A stretch of 64,000 bases of DNA from Caproiciproducens sp. CPB-2 (GCF_036287215.1 NZ_CP142860.1:992001-1056000), one strand, 5' to 3'. Shown: positions 1 to 10,270, counted from the stretch's first letter. Numbers and translations are program-made. Notes: generated by a model not told the origin, from the sequence alone.

Positions 1-1935
1 CCGCGCAACGGACTGGGCTTCTTTCAGCAGGTCCATATCGTGGACCATGTCGGCGATCTTCAGCTCCGGCAGTCCGTGCTGCCTGTGGCCGAAGAAATCG
101 CCGGGGCCGCGCAGCTTCAGGTCCTGCTCCGCAATCTGAAAGCCGTCGTTGGTCGCGCACATGGTTTTCAGCCGCGCGACGGTTTCTTCGTTCTGAGCGT
201 CCGATATTAAAATGCAGGTGGACTTGTATTTTCCGCGCCCTACGCGCCCGCGCAGCTGGTGCAGCTGGGAAAGGCCGTACCGCTCCGCGTTTTCGATCAG
301 CATCACAACCGCGTTGGGCACGTCCACCCCGACCTCCACAACGGTCGTGGAAATCAGCACCGCGATGTTTCCCCGCGCAAAATCCGTCATAATGGCTTCT
401 TTTTCCCTGGGCTTCATTTTTCCGTGAAGCACGCCGACCGGATAATCGGGAAGCCACCGGGTCCTTACTTTTTCAGCGTATTCGTTCACGCTCGCCATAT
501 CGTTCTGCCCTTCGTCGATCATCGGGCAGATGATGTAGCACTGTCTGCCTTCGTCGATATGCTTCCGGATAAAACGGAACGCCCTCAGGCGTTTATCGCC
601 CGTAATGGCGTAGGTGTCTATTTTCTGCCGGCCGGGCGGAAGCTCGTCCAGAATCGAAATATCGAGGTCGCCGTAGATCATCAGCGCGAGCGTGCGCGGG
701 ATGGGGGTGGCGCTCATGACAAGCATATGCGGATGGTCGCCCTTGGAGGCGAGAGCCGCGCGCTGCGCCACGCCGAAACGGTGCTGCTCGTCCGTGATCA
801 CCAGGCCGAGGCGTCGGAACGCGACGTCTTCGGAAAGGAGGGCGTGCGTGCCGATGACAAGCTGGATCTCTCCGTCCAGCAGTCCCTGCAGAATCTCCCG
901 CTTCTTTGCGGCCGGCATCGAGCCGGTCAGCAGCGCGACGCGCGTATCCCGCAGCAGGGCGGACAGGGAAGCGTAGTGCTGCTGCGCCAGTATTTCCGTG
1001 GGCGCCATCAGCGCCGCCTGCATCCCGTTTTCAACGGCGCAGCAGCAAAGCGCCGCAGCGACCGCGGTTTTTCCGGAGCCGACGTCTCCCTGGATCAGCC
1101 GATTCATCGGGAATCCGCTCATCATATCCGCTACGGCTTCTTTTACGGCCCTTCGCTGGGCCTGTGTGGGCTCAAAGGGGAGTAAGCCGTAAAAACGTTC
1201 GGAACAGTCGCAATCGAGCCTCAGAGGGCTTACAGAGCGGCTGCGGCCCTTCAGCCGGAGAAGACCCAGCTGCAGAATGAGCAGCTCTTCAAAAATCAGG
1301 CGTTTCCGGGCGGTTTCCACCGCCTCCATATCCTGCGGCAGGTGGATGTTTTCCAGCGCGAACCGCAGCGGGCAAAGCCCGTACTTTTCCCGGATTGCTT
1401 CCGGAATCGGGTCGCGTATCCTGTCCGGAAGCAGATCGAGGGCGCTTTTGACCGCGTTTTCGATCATCCGGCTGGTCAGCCCCAGCGTCTGATGATAAAC
1501 GGGCCGGATAGGGGGACAGACCGCCGCGCGCACAAATTCCGGCGTGGTCATTTCCCGTTTCAGGAAATTGGCGGTTACCTTTCCGTAAAATACGTATTCC
1601 TCGTCCGCCTTCAGCATGGAAGGAATATAGGGATTGTTGAAATAGGTCAGCTCCATATCGCTTTCGCCGTCGGTGACCGTTACCTTGCAGATCATCATTC
1701 CGGCGCGGATTCTCGTTTCCTTCGGCCGTTTCAGAACGGTCGCCCGTACGGCGCAGGGCTCGTTCAGCGGAGCCAGGCGGATCGGATAGGGGCGGCTCAG
1801 GTCCTCGTAGGTACGGGGGTACAGACGCAGCAGAGCGCCGACGGTCGGCGCGCCGAGCCTTTCAAACAGCTTGGCACGCTTTTCGCCGACGCCCTTCAGG
1901 TCGCGGATATTTCTTTCAAATAAAGAACGCATCAT
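1..1935 (-). CDS. recG: ATP-dependent DNA helicase RecG (3' end cut by window edge)
   Basis: RecG remodels stalled replication forks and branches Holliday-type junctions. Translating the minus strand from 1935 gives 645 codons with no stop before the window edge. The N-terminal wedge/OB region is followed by a Walker A loop (GDVGSGKT), the DEQH box (ITDEQHRFGVAQR) and the helicase-C region with a QLRGRVGRG motif. RecG is usually about 680 residues, so roughly 35 C-terminal residues lie outside the window. Two ATGs stand in tandem (1935 and 1932). The first overlaps the fakA stop (ATGA), so the two genes are translationally coupled. The fakA-recG order is common in Firmicutes. Confidence 0.95.
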   Translation of the reverse strand, partial: MMRSLFERNIRDLKGVGEKRAKLFERLGAPTVGALLRLYPRTYEDLSRPYPIRLAPLNEPCAVRATVLKRPKETRIRAGMMICKVTVTDGESDMELTYFNNPYIPSMLKADEEYVFYGKVTANFLKREMTTPEFVRAAVCPPIRPVYHQTLGLTSRMIENAVKSALDLLPDRIRDPIPEAIREKYGLCPLRFALENIHLPQDMEAVETARKRLIFEELLILQLGLLRLKGRSRSVSPLRLDCDCSERFYGLLPFEPTQAQRRAVKEAVADMMSGFPMNRLIQGDVGSGKTAVAAALCCCAVENGMQAALMAPTEILAQQHYASLSALLRDTRVALLTGSMPAAKKREILQGLLDGEIQLVIGTHALLSEDVAFRRLGLVITDEQHRFGVAQRAALASKGDHPHMLVMSATPIPRTLALMIYGDLDISILDELPPGRQKIDTYAITGDKRLRAFRFIRKHIDEGRQCYIICPMIDEGQNDMASVNEYAEKVRTRWLPDYPVGVLHGKMKPREKEAIMTDFARGNIAVLISTTVVEVGVDVPNAVVMLIENAERYGLSQLHQLRGRVGRGKYKSTCILISDAQNEETVARLKTMCATNDGFQIAEQDLKLRGPGDFFGHRQHGLPELKIADMVHDMDLLKEAQSVAR

Positions 1936-3599
1936 TCAATAGAAACAATAAAATAATACACCGGCTGGCCGCCGTTGACGAGCGTAACCTCGGTTTCGTT
2001 GCCGACCCTGGCCTTAATCCGGTTGTAAGCCTCGTTTGCCTGTTCCTCCGTAACGTCCGCCCCGTAAATAATAGTAATGAACGAAGTGCCGCGGGTAATC
2101 ATGGAGCGCGTCAGTTTGCTGCAGGTATGGACAATATCTTTTTCAATCAGTTCCAGCTTGCCGTTGTTCAGGCCCAGAATGTCGCCCGCCTTGATTTTGT
2201 GGCCGCCGAATTCGGAGTCGCGCGCGGCGAAGGTGACGGAAGCGGTCGAGACGTTGGAAGCGGCCTCCATCATCGCGACGGTATTTACTTCCGTGCTTGC
2301 GTCCGGATCGTAGGCGAGCATGGCGGAAAGGCCCTGCGGGATCGTGCGGGTGGGCAGGACGATTACCTTGCGGTCGTTCACAAGCGGGATGGTCTGTTCG
2401 GCCGCCATAATGATATTCTTGTTGTTCGGCAGAACCAGAACGGTTTTTGCGGGAGTCGCCAGAATCGCGGCCAGAAGGTCGTTTGTGCTGGGATTCATGG
2501 TCTGCCCGCCGCTGACGACGTGCGTGCAGCCCAGGTCGGTAAAAAGGGTTTTCAGGCCTTCTCCGGCGGCAACCGAGACAAACCCGACCTCATCGGCTGG
2601 CTCCGCAGGTTCCAGGGAAGCCACGGCCTTTGCCTTTGCCTCTTCGTTTGCCTCCGCGGCCTTCCGGTGCTGTTCCTTCATGTTTTCTATTTTCACGGTC
2701 AGCAGCTGGCCGAATACCAGAGCCGACTGCAGCGCGTTGCCCGGTTCTTCCGTATGCACATGCACTTTGATAATGTCGTCGTCGTCCACCAGAACCACGC
2801 TGTCACCGATGCTTTCCAGGTAGCCGCGAAGCTCCTGCGGGTCTTTCTTGCATTCAAGGTCGCGTCCCACGATAAATTCGGTGCAATAGGTAAAGTTGAT
2901 GACCTGATCGAATTCCGCGGCGGCGTTTCTGAAAAAGTCGGTTTCAGCCGCCTGCTCCTCGGGGGAGTCCGCTTCATTCATAATGATGGTACCGTCCTTA
3001 AAGACGCTCAGCATTCCGTCCAAAATATAACAGAGTCCTCTTCCTCCGGCATCGATTACTCCCGCCTTTTTCAGTACGGGCAGCAGCTCCGGTGTTTTTT
3101 CCAGCGCTTCGGCAGCGCCCTTGCAGATCGCGCTCCACACATAAACGGCGTCGTCGTCAATGGCCGCGGCCGCCTTGCCCTTTTCGCTGGCAACGCGGGA
3201 AACGGTCAGGATGGTTCCTTCCGTCGGCTTCATCACGGCCTTATAGGCGGCCTCCACGCCAATGCCCAAAGCGTTGGCAAGATCGGTGCCGCTGACCTCC
3301 TCCATTCCCTCAATGCCCTTGGAGAACCCGCGGAACAGGATGGAAAGGATGACCCCGGAGTTGCCCCTTGCGCCGTGGAGCATGGCGGAAGCTGCGGTGT
3401 GCGCGACTTCGCCCGCGTTACTGCTGGTATTTTTTGAGAGCTCGCGGGAAGCGGAGCTCATTGTCATGGACATGTTGGTCCCCGTATCTCCGTCGGGAAC
3501 AGGGAAGATGTTCAACTCATCGACCGATGTTTTATGCTTTACGATATTGTTAGCGCCTGATATTATAGCGTTTCTCAGGTCAATTCCATTTATCACCAT
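1932..3599 (-). CDS. fakA: Fatty acid kinase catalytic subunit FakA (DAK2-domain, YloV family)
   Basis: 555 residues, full length for the family. FakA phosphorylates fatty acids presented by a DegV-family FakB protein, feeding exogenous fatty acids into phospholipid synthesis. The N-terminal DhaL/DAK2 domain carries the metal/ATP-binding PDGDTGTNM motif near residue 35. The middle and C-terminal domains match the YloV layout, with a charged linker around residue 310-330. A GGGAG ribosome site precedes the ATG. It overlaps recG by 4 bp. A DegV-family protein that could be a FakB partner lies at 14668-15549. Function is assigned from family knowledge; substrate specificity is not visible. Confidence 0.93.
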   Translation of the reverse strand: MVINGIDLRNAIISGANNIVKHKTSVDELNIFPVPDGDTGTNMSMTMSSASRELSKNTSSNAGEVAHTAASAMLHGARGNSGVILSILFRGFSKGIEGMEEVSGTDLANALGIGVEAAYKAVMKPTEGTILTVSRVASEKGKAAAAIDDDAVYVWSAICKGAAEALEKTPELLPVLKKAGVIDAGGRGLCYILDGMLSVFKDGTIIMNEADSPEEQAAETDFFRNAAAEFDQVINFTYCTEFIVGRDLECKKDPQELRGYLESIGDSVVLVDDDDIIKVHVHTEEPGNALQSALVFGQLLTVKIENMKEQHRKAAEANEEAKAKAVASLEPAEPADEVGFVSVAAGEGLKTLFTDLGCTHVVSGGQTMNPSTNDLLAAILATPAKTVLVLPNNKNIIMAAEQTIPLVNDRKVIVLPTRTIPQGLSAMLAYDPDASTEVNTVAMMEAASNVSTASVTFAARDSEFGGHKIKAGDILGLNNGKLELIEKDIVHTCSKLTRSMITRGTSFITIIYGADVTEEQANEAYNRIKARVGNETEVTLVNGGQPVYYFIVSIE

Positions 3600-3730
3600 T
3601 CAGCACTCCCTAAATTTCACTTATTGCATTACCTTATTTTTCATCTTAATATTATATCATAGTGCACAGGCAGATTCAATCTTAATTTCTCACGGCCTTC
3701 CGGCGCGGTGAAAAAAGGGCATAAGGAGCC

Positions 3731-3762
3731 ATAAAAAATATCCTCACATCATGTGAGGATAT
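3731..3762 (-). terminator. Rho-independent terminator after spoVS
   Basis: An 11-bp perfect stem (ATATCCTCACA / TGTGAGGATAT) is followed on the minus strand by a run of six T. It lies 16 bp past the spoVS stop and separates spoVS from fakA. Confidence 0.85.
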
Positions 3763-3777
3763 CAATACGGGTCGGTA

Positions 3778-4038
3778 CTATCTGGGTTCAACAATCAATT
3801 TGATCGCCGTGCGTTCTTCATTGTCAATCACTACGCTGGCAAAGGCTGGGATGCAGACGACGTCGATTCCGGACGGGGCAAGGTATCCGCGTGCGATCGC
3901 AATGGCCTTAATTGCCTGATTGGCGGCGCCGGCGCCGACAGCCTGCAGCTCGACAGACCCTGTTTCGCGAATCACTCCTGCGACTGCGCCCGCAACGGAA
4001 TTTGGCGCTGACTTTGACGATACTTTCAATATTTCCAT
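3778..4038 (-). CDS. spoVS: Stage V sporulation protein S (SpoVS)
   Basis: 86 residues, the standard SpoVS length, and full-length similarity to the very conserved family (starts MEILKVSSKS, ends TAIKLIVEPR). SpoVS is an Alba-like small protein needed for progression to coat assembly in Bacillus. It supports the inference that this organism sporulates. It is monocistronic, with its own terminator downstream and about 125 bp of AT-rich promoter space upstream. Confidence 0.96.
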   Translation of the reverse strand: MEILKVSSKSAPNSVAGAVAGVIRETGSVELQAVGAGAANQAIKAIAIARGYLAPSGIDVVCIPAFASVVIDNEERTAIKLIVEPR

Positions 4039-4164
4039 AGGCCATCCTCCAGACTATGCAAAATCATAGTATCATCATAAAACGAAACACAAAGTTTTGC
4101 AAGTAGTATTTACCAAAAACACGTAAATTATGAAAAAAAAACTGTAAAAACCAACGAATTGCTG

Positions 4165-4929
4165 TTATTGGATCTGAATCCGCTCCACAGAGACGGTTTT
4201 TCCGCTTTTTTCATCGACCTGAAACAGGGCGCATTCCATTTTACAGTTGCCCTCGGCCAGCGCAAAACGGACTGGCATTTTCGTCCTCATTTTCTCTATG
4301 ACCAGCTCGGGCTTTACGCCGAGCACGGACTGGATGGGTCCCGTCATGCCCAGATCCGTGATATACCCGGTTCCCTGCGGAAGCACACATTCATCCGCGG
4401 TCTGAACGTGGGTGTGCGTGCCGAAAACCGCCGAAACGCGCCCGTCCAGATAATAGCCGAAGGAACGTTTTTCCCCGGTCGCCTCCGCGTGAAAGTCCAC
4501 CAGCGTGATTTTGGGCATGTCCGCAAGCAGGCGGTCGGCCGTGTCGAACGGGGAGTCCAGGCTCTCCATGTAAATCGTCCCCATCAGATTGATGACGCCT
4601 ATCTGGATCCGTCCCATGTCCACAATGCAGGCGCCCCTGCCGGGGACCGAGGACGGAAAATTCGCGGGACGAATCAGATATTCGCTGGAATCAAACAGCT
4701 CGTAGCTTTCTTTGCGGCGGAAGCTGTGGTTGCCGGCGGTGATCACATCCACGCCGCTGTCATACAGGAACTGGACGGAAACGGGCGTCAGGCCGTTGCC
4801 GTCGGCGGAATTTTCACCGTTTGCAATGACCAGATCGATCCCTTTCATTTTTTTGAATACCGGGAGATGCTGGCGAAGAAAGCGGCAGCCGATGCTGCCG
4901 ACAACGTCGCCGATTGCAAGAATATTCAT
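4165..4929 (-). CDS. ymdB: TIGR00282-family metallophosphoesterase YmdB
   Basis: 254 residues, normal for YmdB, a 2',3'-cyclic nucleotide phosphodiesterase linked to biofilm and motility decisions in Bacillus. Metal-binding motifs are visible: GDVVG near residue 7, ANGENSADGNG near 36, TAGNHSFRR near 64, and DFHAEATGEK and GTHTHVQTAD further on. An AAGGTAGG ribosome site precedes the ATG. It sits downstream of rny, the common Firmicutes order. A biofilm-type surface operon also occurs in this window (23.9-30.5 kb), but no link can be shown from sequence. Confidence 0.93.
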   Translation of the reverse strand: MNILAIGDVVGSIGCRFLRQHLPVFKKMKGIDLVIANGENSADGNGLTPVSVQFLYDSGVDVITAGNHSFRRKESYELFDSSEYLIRPANFPSSVPGRGACIVDMGRIQIGVINLMGTIYMESLDSPFDTADRLLADMPKITLVDFHAEATGEKRSFGYYLDGRVSAVFGTHTHVQTADECVLPQGTGYITDLGMTGPIQSVLGVKPELVIEKMRTKMPVRFALAEGNCKMECALFQVDEKSGKTVSVERIQIQ

Positions 4930-5123
4930 TCGAAAGCCTACCTTCTGTATGGATGCCCCCAGTGTTCCTGCGGGCTCTTCTGTAATAATTCATTGTAATT
5001 GTAACAGTTTATTTTTATCAAGTAAATCCCTAAATACGCATTGACGCCGGTCCGGTTGACGTCAAAAACAGGCCAAAGCGGTGAGAATTCCCAGTAACAG
5101 AAGGGCGCGGAAGAAATGAATAT

Positions 5124-5147
5124 GGGGAACAGCTTTCGCTGTTCCCC
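5124..5147 (-). terminator. Hairpin in the rny-ymdB intergenic region, probable terminator
   Basis: A perfect 10-bp stem (GGGGAACAGC / GCTGTTCCCC) with a 4-nt loop lies about 80 bp past the rny stop. The following T-tract on the minus strand is interrupted, so termination efficiency is uncertain. Confidence 0.5.
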
Positions 5148-5225
5148 AAAAACTTCTCCCCAATGCGCCGAAGCGCCCTATATTACGCTCCGCCGCTTAT
5201 GCGCCATTCAGTACGTTCCGCCCAG

Positions 5226-6794
5226 TTACTTCGCGTACTCAATCGCGCGGCTTTCACGGATTATGTTTACCTTGATCTGTCCCGGATATTCCAGCTCGTT
5301 CTCAATCTTGTTGCAGATGTCGCGGGCCAGAAGCACCATTTTGTCGTCGCTGATCATTTCGGGCTTTACGATGACCCGGATCTCTCTGCCGGCCTGAATC
5401 GCAAAGCAGCGTTCCACACCGTCAAAGGAAGAGGCGACTTCCTCCAGCTTTTCAAGCCGTTTGATATAATTTTCAAGGTTTTCACGCCTTGCGCCCGGCC
5501 TGGCGGCTGAAATTGCGTCTGCCGCCTGTACTATGCAGGCGATGACTGTTTTAGGCTCCACATCGTTGTGATGCGCGTGAATTGCGTGGATAACGGTTTC
5601 GCTTTCCTTGTATTTGCGAGCCACGTCGACGCCGATGTCGACATGGGAACCTTCAATTTCATGGTCGAGCGATTTGCCGATATCATGCAGCAAACCGGCT
5701 CTGCGTGCGATTGTAGGATCCAAACCAAGTTCGGAAGCCATCACACCGGATAAAAAAGCAACTTCCAGCGAATGATTCAAAACATTTTGTCCGTAGCTGG
5801 TGCGGTAACGCAACCGTCCCAGCAGTTTGATCAGCTCGGGGTGGATTCCGTTCACTCCGGCCTCGATCACGGCACGCTCGCCTTCCTGTTTGATGGTGGC
5901 ATCCACCTCGCGGCGCGCCTTCTCTATCATTTCCTCTATTCTTGCGGGATGGATTCTGCCGTCCGCAATCAGACGCTCCAGCGCAATGCGGGCTACCTCG
6001 CGGCGAACAGGCTCAAAGCTGGAAAGGGTAATCGCTTCCGGAGTATCGTCAATAATCAGATCGACACCGGTCAGAGTTTCAATCGCCCGGATATTTCTTC
6101 CCTCACGTCCAATAATACGGCCCTTCATTTCATCATTTGGCAGCGGAACAACAGAAATGGTGGCCTCCGCCACATGATCCGCCGCACAGCGCTGAATTGC
6201 CATCGAAATGATTTCCCGCGCGGATTTGTCGGCGTCTTCCTTGGTCTGCTGTTCAAATTCCATCAGCTTGACGGCCTTTTCATGGGTGAGCTCGTCTTCC
6301 AGATTCTTCAGCAGATAATCCTTCGCCTGGTCCACGGTGAATCCGGAAATCCGCTCCAGCATATCAAACTGGCTTTTCTTTACGGCTTCCGCTTCGGCAA
6401 GCCTTTCATCCGCCTGTTTGTTTTTATTGGTCAGGATTTCGTCTTTCGCTTCCAGACTTTCCATTTTTTTATCCAGGGTTTCTTCCTTCTGCTGGATGCG
6501 GCGTTCCTGACGCTGTACTTCTTTTCTGCGTTCATTCAGCTCGCGTTCCGACTCGTTTCTCAAACGGTGGATTTCGTCCTTGCCCTCTAAAACAGCTTCT
6601 TTCTTTTTGGCTTCGGATGATTTAATCGCGTCGCTGATGATTCTTTTGGCTTCCAGCTCAGCGGAACCGATGGTAAACTCGGCCTGCTTTTTCCGGTGGG
6701 CGATTCCGCCTAAGAAAGCAATCACGCCTGCAATCACCGCGCAGACCAGCGCGATGATAATACATGTTAGCAAACTAACAGTGGCTGTGGTCAA
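5226..6794 (-). CDS. rny: Ribonuclease Y
   Basis: 522 residues, full length. RNase Y is the membrane-anchored endonuclease that starts mRNA decay. The order is an N-terminal membrane helix (about 5-30), a long Arg/Glu/Lys-rich coiled coil (about 35-200), a KH domain ([15 protein letters not shown], about 225) and an HD domain with LLHDIGKS (about 365). The start is TTG, set 8 nt after a strong AAGGAGGTG; no ATG is better placed. It is transcribed from a sigma-A-like promoter about 110 bp upstream. Confidence 0.96.
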   Translation of the reverse strand: MTTATVSLLTCIIIALVCAVIAGVIAFLGGIAHRKKQAEFTIGSAELEAKRIISDAIKSSEAKKKEAVLEGKDEIHRLRNESERELNERRKEVQRQERRIQQKEETLDKKMESLEAKDEILTNKNKQADERLAEAEAVKKSQFDMLERISGFTVDQAKDYLLKNLEDELTHEKAVKLMEFEQQTKEDADKSAREIISMAIQRCAADHVAEATISVVPLPNDEMKGRIIGREGRNIRAIETLTGVDLIIDDTPEAITLSSFEPVRREVARIALERLIADGRIHPARIEEMIEKARREVDATIKQEGERAVIEAGVNGIHPELIKLLGRLRYRTSYGQNVLNHSLEVAFLSGVMASELGLDPTIARRAGLLHDIGKSLDHEIEGSHVDIGVDVARKYKESETVIHAIHAHHNDVEPKTVIACIVQAADAISAARPGARRENLENYIKRLEKLEEVASSFDGVERCFAIQAGREIRVIVKPEMISDDKMVLLARDICNKIENELEYPGQIKVNIIRESRAIEYAK

Positions 6795-6901
6795 TTGTTG
6801 GCACCTCCTTGTCTTTCTTACTTTTTCAATATTCTTAGTTTAAAATTAATTAAGATGGGTGCGTTAAGCCCATGAATGCATATATGTGCATCTTATTCAT
6901 A

Positions 6902-6931
6902 ATTGTATTACTTCTGGTACCCTAATGTCAA
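6902..6931 (-). promoter_or_regulatory. Sigma-A-type promoter for rny
   Basis: On the minus strand TTGACA (6931-6926) and TACAAT (6907-6902) are separated by 18 bp, upstream of the rny ribosome site. Nothing else was recognised between rny and the thrS promoter. Confidence 0.6.
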
Positions 6932-7045
6932 GAAATATCGCTTGCAATCGATACAAACTGTTCATATTATTTAAGGACGATTGTTGTTTCAGTCACATGA
7001 TCCGAAAAAAATCTGTATCATATTAACAAATCGCCCGGCCGTCCG

Positions 7046-7074
7046 TTGACAAATTCCGCAGACGGTGCTAATAT
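7046..7074 (+). promoter_or_regulatory. Sigma-A-type promoter for the thrS T-box leader
   Basis: TTGACA at 7046-7051 and TAATAT at 7069-7074, spacer 17 bp, about 30 bp before the first T-box element. Confidence 0.6.
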
Positions 7075-7099
7075 AAACGATATATAAGAATATGTAAAA

Positions 7100-7340
7100 A
7101 ATGTTGACGAGGAAGCCTTTCCACCGTGCAATTGCATCAGAGAGCGCATGCAGCAGCTGAAAGCGTGCGCGCAGTTTGGCCGAAAGGACACCGCCTCCGA
7201 GTGCGTGCCGAACGCAGGTTGCCAAAGGCACGCCGGACAGCACCGTTACCTGCTGCAATGAGAGCGGATGATTTGTCCGCTGAAATTGGGTGGAACCGCG
7301 AGCGACAGCCTTGCCCCTTTTTGGGGTAAGGCTTTTTTTA
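7100..7340 (+). ncRNA. T-box leader (threonine) of thrS
   Basis: The invariant T-box sequence GGGTGGAACCGCG is at about 7288-7300. It is followed by a terminator hairpin, GCCTTGCCCC / GGGGTAAGGC plus T-run (7310-7338). Upstream lie an AGAGAGC element (7139 on) and a plausible specifier ACC (7190-7192) for threonine. Uncharged tRNA-Thr should stabilise the antiterminator and allow thrS transcription. The specifier position is inferred by alignment to the usual layout rather than by a folded model. Confidence 0.9.
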
Positions 7341-7358
7341 TTTGAAGGAGTGAAAGAT

Positions 7359-9299
7359 ATGGTAAAAGTAAAACTGAAAGAGGATGTCAGGGAGTTTGAA
7401 AACGGCATCACGGTGGCTGAAATTGCAAAGTCGATCGGCATGGGCCTGTACAAGGCCGCCTGTGTCGGTAAAATAGATGGAAAGGCAGTGGACCTGCGAA
7501 CGCCCGTAACCGGCGACTGTAAGCTGGAAATCCTCACTTTTGACAGTGAAGAGGGCAAGAAGGCTTACTGGCATACCACCTCGCACATTATGGCGCAGGC
7601 GGTGAAAAGGCTGTTCCCCGGCGCCGGCTTCGCCATCGGCCCGGCAGTGGACAACGGCTTCTATTATGATATTGATCTGGAACGCTCCCTGACCCCGGAA
7701 GATCTTCCGAAAATTGAAGCGGAAATGAAAAAGATCATCAAGGAAAATATCCCGATCGAGCGCTTTGAGCTTGACCCCGCTGAAGCGGTTGAGCTGATGA
7801 AGAAGGAAAACCAGAAATACAAGGTGGAACTGATCGAGGAGCATTCCGGCAAGGGGGAAAAGATCAGCTTTTACCGTCAGGGAGACTACACCGACCTTTG
7901 CGCCGGACCTCATCTGATGAGCACCGGCTGCGTAAAAGCCGTTAAGCTGACCGCAAATACGGCGGCCTATTGGCGCGGCGATTCCAAAAATAAGATGCTG
8001 CAGCGCATTTACGGCATTTCCTTCCCGAAGAGCAGCGAGCTTGAGGAATATCTGGCGAAGGTGGAAGAGGCGAAAAAGCGCGACCATAATATTCTGGGCC
8101 GTCAGCTCGGCTACTTCACCACCAGCGACCTGATCGGGCAGGGCCTGCCGATCTTGCTTCCGAACGGCGCGCGCGTGATTCAGCTTCTGCAGCGCTTTGT
8201 GGAAGACGAGGAACAAAGCCGGGGCTGGCTGCTGACAAAGACGCCTTTTATGGCGAAAAGCGACCTTTATAAGCTTTCCGGGCACTGGGATCATTATAAG
8301 GACGGCATGTTTGTCCTCGGCGACGAGGAAAAGGACGACGAGGTTTTTGCCCTGCGTCCGATGACCTGTCCGTTCCAGTATCAGGCTTACCTGAACAAGA
8401 AGCGTTCCTACCGTGACCTGCCGCTGCGCTACAATGAGACATCGACGCTGTTCCGCAACGAGGCTTCCGGAGAAATGCACGGCCTGATCCGGGTGCGGCA
8501 GTTTACGATTTCCGAAGGGCATCTGATGTGTACGCCCGCCCAGCTGGAAGACGAATTCAAGGCCTGCCTGGAGCTTGCCATATTCATGCTGAAGACGCTC
8601 GGTCTTTACGAGGACGTTTCCTACCGGTTCTCCATGTGGGACCCAAACGACCGCGAAAAATATATCGGGACGCCGGAGCAGTGGGACGAAGCGCAGGGCG
8701 TCATGCGCAAGATTCTGAACCATCTTGAGATTCCCTATGTGGAGGGCGTCGGCGAAGCCGCTTTCTATGGCCCGAAACTCGATATCCAGATCAAAAACGT
8801 GTTCGGCAAAGAAGATACGCTCATCACCATCCAGATCGACCAGATGCTGGCCGAAAAGTTCGGCATGGAATACACGGACGCGGACGGGAAGCAGAAGAAT
8901 CCCTATATTATCCACCGTACCTCCATCGGCTGCTACGAGCGCACGCTGGCCCTGCTGATTGAAAAATACGCCGGCGCGCTGCCCATGTGGCTGATGCCCG
9001 AGCAGGTCAGGGTGCTGCCGATCAGCGACCGCCTGCAGCCGGAAGCCGACAAGGTAGTCGCAAAGCTGAAGGCATCCGGTCTGAGAGCGGCCTGCGACAC
9101 CAGAAGCGAAAAAATCGGATATAAGATCCGCGAAGCGCAGCTTCAGAAAATTCCCTATATGCTCATTATCGGAGATAAAGAGGCGCAGGAGGGTACCGTT
9201 TCCGTGCGCAGCCGCAAGGATGGCGATATTGGTTCTATGGCTGTTGATGCATTTGTTGCAAAAGCGGTCGCTCAGGTTGCTGAAAAATCAAAAGACTGA
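7359..9299 (+). CDS. thrS: Threonine--tRNA ligase
   Basis: 646 residues. Domains in order: TGS (about 1-60), the editing domain with HTTSHIMAQAV (about 70-80) and the C-GPHL motif, the class II catalytic core with a FRNEASGEMHGLIRVRQF motif 2 region, and the anticodon-binding domain. ATG 7359 is chosen over the in-frame ATG at 7290, because 7290 lies inside the T-box antiterminator while 7359 follows GAAGGAG. It is controlled by the T-box leader and followed by a terminator. Confidence 0.97.
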   Translation: MVKVKLKEDVREFENGITVAEIAKSIGMGLYKAACVGKIDGKAVDLRTPVTGDCKLEILTFDSEEGKKAYWHTTSHIMAQAVKRLFPGAGFAIGPAVDNGFYYDIDLERSLTPEDLPKIEAEMKKIIKENIPIERFELDPAEAVELMKKENQKYKVELIEEHSGKGEKISFYRQGDYTDLCAGPHLMSTGCVKAVKLTANTAAYWRGDSKNKMLQRIYGISFPKSSELEEYLAKVEEAKKRDHNILGRQLGYFTTSDLIGQGLPILLPNGARVIQLLQRFVEDEEQSRGWLLTKTPFMAKSDLYKLSGHWDHYKDGMFVLGDEEKDDEVFALRPMTCPFQYQAYLNKKRSYRDLPLRYNETSTLFRNEASGEMHGLIRVRQFTISEGHLMCTPAQLEDEFKACLELAIFMLKTLGLYEDVSYRFSMWDPNDREKYIGTPEQWDEAQGVMRKILNHLEIPYVEGVGEAAFYGPKLDIQIKNVFGKEDTLITIQIDQMLAEKFGMEYTDADGKQKNPYIIHRTSIGCYERTLALLIEKYAGALPMWLMPEQVRVLPISDRLQPEADKVVAKLKASGLRAACDTRSEKIGYKIREAQLQKIPYMLIIGDKEAQEGTVSVRSRKDGDIGSMAVDAFVAKAVAQVAEKSKD

Positions 9300-9315
9300 T
9301 TTCCTTTTTGTTCGG

Positions 9316-9346
9316 GGCCGGATGTATCATCATCCGGCCTTTTCCT
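9316..9346 (+). terminator. Terminator after thrS
   Basis: 9-bp stem GGCCGGATG / CATCCGGCC with a 6-nt loop, then TTTTCCTTTT, 17 bp after the thrS stop. Confidence 0.85.
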
Positions 9347-9713
9347 TTTGCGGGTCGGCCAACATAATCGGTTTTTATGTCAACCTGTGAAACTTTCTAT
9401 TATTCCACCATATTCTTTCCACCGTTTATTTGATAAGTTGAAAAATAGGGAAAAATCCGGTTCCTGTAAGGTTAATATGTTGAAAACTCAGTTGAAAGTG
9501 TGGAAGAAATCATTTATTATTATATTTTAGAAATATTATGCTGCGATTTATGTAAAGTCAGACGATCGTGGGACGTTTTCTTCCGCTTGTACAAAAATAT
9601 TTTGGAGTTTCCATAAAATGCTGTTATATTTTGAAAAAATTCCCATATGAAATTAAGTCGTTTCGGTCATGCGTTAAAATACACAATAATAGCAGTGGGG
9701 TGGGGGCGAGAAA
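9347..9713. other. AT-rich intergenic region
   Basis: No ORF with a ribosome site was found. A weak promoter-like pair (TTGGAG 9602-9607, TATATT 9625-9630, 17-bp spacer) precedes the DUF4358-like gene. Nothing else was recognised. Confidence 0.4.
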
Positions 9714-10223
9714 TTGAGCAGAATAGTTTTGAGCCGGAAGGGATGGAAAATATTCTCCGTAGCCTTGCTGCTGGTTGCTTTCGCTATTTTTGGAGGCTCC
9801 TTTTTTTGGGCTAAAAATGTGAAAGAAAATTCGGTGGGGCTTTCTCCCTCCAGTATTACCGCGGAAATTATCAGTGAAATGCATTATTCCGATATGATTG
9901 AGGTCAGCCGGAAGCAGCTGTCCAAGCATTACAGTATTCCCGACGGGATTATTGCCGACAGCTCGCTGTACATGAGTAAATCGTCCGACAGCGCTTCGGA
10001 AATCGCCTGTTTTTTGCTGACGGATAAATCAAAGTTTCCCGAATTGAAAGCCGCCGCCGCCAACCATATCAATTCCAAGGCCGCGGGTTTTAAAAGCCTG
10101 AATCCTGAACAGTACAATTTGCTGAAGAATTTTGTAATTGTGCAGCAGGGAAGATATGTTCTTGTCACTGTCGGCAATAAAGCTTCCACGAATGAAAAAT
10201 TGTTCACCGAAATTGTGAAATGA
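9714..10223 (+). CDS. DUF4358-like membrane-anchored/exported protein
   Basis: 169 residues. A TTG start follows a GGGGGCGAG ribosome site. A basic N-terminus and one hydrophobic helix (about residues 12-32) precede an extracytoplasmic domain. That domain shows an Asp/Ser-rich patch, a periodic ELKAAAANHINSKAAGFKSL helix, and a terminal GRYVLVTVGN strand typical of the DUF4358 family of Clostridia. The family has no established function. It is monocistronic, with a tRNA-Gly gene directly downstream. The family match is from memory of its pattern, not a search. Confidence 0.65.
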   Translation: MSRIVLSRKGWKIFSVALLLVAFAIFGGSFFWAKNVKENSVGLSPSSITAEIISEMHYSDMIEVSRKQLSKHYSIPDGIIADSSLYMSKSSDSASEIACFLLTDKSKFPELKAAAANHINSKAAGFKSLNPEQYNLLKNFVIVQQGRYVLVTVGNKASTNEKLFTEIVK

Positions 10224-10270
10224 ATTTTTCACTTGATTCTTTAAAATTTTTATGATAAAATAATGCACAT

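Noticed and set aside
2127..3437. 436-codon open frame opposite fakA
   Set aside because: Shadow of fakA without recognisable features.
7338..8915. 525-codon open frame opposite thrS
   Set aside because: Antisense shadow of thrS; no domain and no ribosome site.
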